From positions 1 through 8,946 of the forward strand of contig CAZJGS010000101.1 of NCBI GenBank assembly GCA_964545735.1: a stretch of DNA of 8,946 nt. Reading direction: 5' to 3'. The notes beneath the pieces are model-generated. The model had not been told where the DNA came from. It did not search any database and was given only the letters and a program-made list of their open reading frames with translations. The DNA is from Pleomorphochaeta sp964545735. GTDB taxonomy: Bacteria > Spirochaetota > Spirochaetia > Sphaerochaetales > Sphaerochaetaceae. The stretch's first letter is position 1. Every line of letters begins with the position of its first letter. Below are positions 7,697-8,946 of the stretch, piece by piece. The position numbers and the translations under genes were made by a program.

Positions 7697-7743
7697 TATA
7701 GCCTCCTGACTTTCTTTGCGAAAAATTCGCTATGCATAAATAA

Positions 7744-7755
7744 CAAACGTTTTCT
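7744..7755 (-). promoter_or_regulatory. LacI-type operator upstream of iolB
   Basis: This is the second exact copy of CAAACGTTTTCT, with core palindrome AAACGTTT at 7745-7752. It begins about 10 bases downstream of the iolB -10 element, at or just after the expected transcription start, which suits repression. The match to the iolD copy extends beyond the 12 bases only as a loose A/T context. Confidence 0.68.
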
Positions 7756-7764
7756 ATTTTTTAC

Positions 7765-7793
7765 ACAATAACTCTTTTTTCCCCATTTGTCAA
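7765..7793 (-). promoter_or_regulatory. iolB promoter (sigma70-type)
   Basis: On the minus strand a perfect TTGACA (7788-7793) is followed after exactly 17 bases by TATTGT (7765-7770), four of six against TATAAT. The expected start near 7758 gives a leader of about 60 bases carrying the operator and then the AGGAGG site. A consensus -35 with ideal spacing beside the operator makes this the best promoter in the window. Confidence 0.72.
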
Positions 7794-7946
7794 ATTTTTT
7801 TTATCAGTAAAAGGATAAAAAAGCATCAAATATCTGTTGATAGTTTAGCAAAATATAATGAAATCAATTAGGATAAAACAACTCCGCATAAGGGCATAAT
7901 AAGACACTCAACTCAAGAACTCCTAAATGACATCGGGACGGTATAA

Positions 7947-8247
7947 AACATAATATTAGAGCAGCCATGTCAACAACATATTTTTTCAATAGACAATATA
8001 GATGGATTGGCTACAAAACTAATTGATTTAGATCATTTCTTATTAGGCGGATTTCAATGAAATACTTTACTATATACCTGATGTAAACGAAAATAGAAAA
8101 AAGAATATATGTTACATTTTTGCCTTAAATGGTGATAAAAGCAAAAAGATAAAGATGATGAAAAGTCTTTTGAGTTTGATGCCAAACAAGAAATACCATT
8201 TTATGGAAACACCAACTTTTAGATACTACCAGAGCCAAAAAATTTAA
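7947..8247 (+). pseudogene. Possible decayed, frameshifted unknown gene
   Basis: Three consecutive open stretches read like protein and alternate between two frames. Frame 0 at 7947-8057 contains NIDGLATKLIDLDHFLLGGF. Frame 1 at 8047-8244 contains ADFNEILYYIPDVNENRKKN then ICYIFALNGDK. Frame 0 resumes at about 8145-8219 with DKDDEKSFEFDAKQEIPFYG. A shift out of a frame followed by return to it is what compensating indels in an abandoned gene produce. I recognise no family. The AT-rich context makes chance open frames possible, and no start codon with a ribosome binding site is evident. Confidence 0.35.
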
Positions 8248-8404
8248 ATGATTTTTTTATTTTTTCTATATATTCCATTCTATATTCCTCAAATAATTAT
8301 TATTATATTAAATGTAATCCAAATTAGGCCAAAATTGAGTTATAATTTATATAAATACAAATAAATAGGTCTAAATTTAGAAAATTTCTAATAAAACTAT
8401 ACAC

Positions 8405-8428
8405 TTGTTTAGTAAATATTGTTTAGTA
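8405..8428. repeat. Tandem pair of TTGTTTAGTA
   Basis: The ten bases TTGTTTAGTA occur at 8405-8414 and again at 8419-8428, a 14-base period with AATA between. The second copy runs into TTAGTACACTAA, a short inverted repeat. It could be a pair of protein-binding half-sites upstream of the PLP-enzyme gene or low-complexity chance. Confidence 0.4.
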
Positions 8429-8598
8429 CACTAATTATTCAATTCTTATGAATACATCAATATATATATAAAATTTAAGGAATAGCGAAAAAAAACAATA
8501 AAAAATGTAAATATTTGAATTTTTTACTTTACAAATTTTAATTTTATATCAATACTATGACTAGTTAAATATACAATATTCCTGGAGGAAATAAATTT

Positions 8599-8946
8599 AT
8601 GCTAATTAATTTAAACGTTAACCCTGAAGTTAGGGCTAAAAACGTGCTGCGTTGTAAAGAAAAGGGTATCCTATTACCTACCTTTAAGGAAATGATTGAT
8701 CCTTCCTTAGTTTCAAATGATATCAAGAAAAAACTAGATAACGCTGGCTTATGGGATGTAGATCCAATTAACCTTTTTAGAGTTACCTGGCACAATGAGC
8801 CTGTTGAAAAAGGTGGTGAATTTGGTAAAGTTAATTTCTTAGAAGTTCCTCATGAAATCTCAGGCGTTAAAGCTAGAATTATCGCACTTTGTGGTAAATG
8901 GTTCCCTTGTGGTGTTCATAAAGTTGGTGCAACATATGCTTGTTTA
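8599..8946 (+). CDS. Fold-type II PLP-dependent enzyme, 3' truncated by window end
   Basis: The first 116 residues of a pyridoxal phosphate enzyme of the tryptophan synthase beta / cysteine synthase / threonine synthase superfamily. WFPCGVHKVGA at 101-111 resembles the TrpB-type G-x-H-K segment, so Lys108 is the likely PLP lysine. The N-terminal part, with GLWDVDPINLFRVTW (50-64), is typical of a little-characterised family annotated as PLP-dependent protein subunit beta, about 450 residues long. The substrate is not known to me. The ATG at 8599 follows GGAGG by ten bases, a slightly long spacing. Its A/T-ending codons differ from those of the iol genes, so this looks like resident chromosome. 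It is cut by the window edge, not visibly damaged. Confidence 0.82.
   Translation, partial: MLINLNVNPEVRAKNVLRCKEKGILLPTFKEMIDPSLVSNDIKKKLDNAGLWDVDPINLFRVTWHNEPVEKGGEFGKVNFLEVPHEISGVKARIIALCGKWFPCGVHKVGATYACL

Larger units (their letters stand above)
7794..8598. other. Long AT-rich intergenic region with gene relics
   Basis: About 800 bases separate two divergently transcribed genes. No intact gene is present. The part from 7947 to 8247 looks like a decayed reading frame (listed separately). From about 8250 onward the sequence is very AT-rich, with a TA-run at 8461-8470 and a tandem repeat at 8405-8428. A promoter for the gene at 8599 must lie here, but AT richness gives many weak -10 look-alikes. 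TTTACA near 8530 followed by TACTAT is one candidate, though its 19-base spacing is poor. Confidence 0.5.

Noticed and set aside
8461..8470. TA-run as possible microsatellite or origin feature
   Set aside because: Only about ten bases long in a very AT-rich stretch, with no iterons or DnaA boxes seen around it.
8614..8622. AAACGTTAA resembling the operator core
   Set aside because: It lies within codons of the PLP-enzyme N-terminus and lacks the TTTCT half.

Overview
The window is an inositol-catabolism operon of six intact minus-strand genes between visibly AT-rich, decayed flanks. The organism is probably a low-GC, host-associated or sediment anaerobe. The only host-like gene, at the right edge, uses A/T-ending codons, and the long gaps are extremely AT-rich (8 of 60 bases at 8461-8520 are G or C). 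A line inside iolD has 26 of 60 (6121-6180). A spirochaete or another low-GC Gram-negative anaerobe would fit, but the sequence shown does not fix the taxon.

Layout, left to right. Positions 1-211 are AT-rich with nothing recognisable. Positions 212-739 hold a shattered, 3'-truncated IS30-family transposase. The operon follows, transcribed right to left: iolB (6890-7696), a hairpin and second promoter, iolD (4822-6684), iolE (3848-4747), an IolI-like TIM-barrel isomerase (3009-3833), a Gfo/Idh/MocA dehydrogenase (1813-2991) and a second IolE/MocC-like TIM-barrel protein (889-1791). Positions 7794-8598 are AT-rich, with a probable gene relic and a short tandem repeat. From 8599 a fold-type II PLP enzyme runs off the window on the plus strand.

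How the genes work together. The Gfo/Idh protein would oxidise an inositol to an inosose. The IolI-like protein could interconvert inosose isomers. IolE dehydrates scyllo-inosose to a trihydroxycyclohexane-dione, IolD opens the ring to 5-deoxy-glucuronate, and IolB isomerises that to 2-deoxy-5-keto-gluconate. The kinase (IolC), aldolase (IolJ), semialdehyde dehydrogenase (IolA), transporter and regulator are not in the window. Two copies of a 12-bp LacI-type operator, one just downstream of each -10 element, suggest that one repressor controls both iolB and the iolD operon.

No wholly new system is evident. The points of most interest are the unusual operon composition (three TIM-barrel enzymes plus one dehydrogenase, all inositol-type), the twin-operator design with a hairpin splitting iolB from the rest, and the signs that the operon was acquired into a decaying AT-rich locus.
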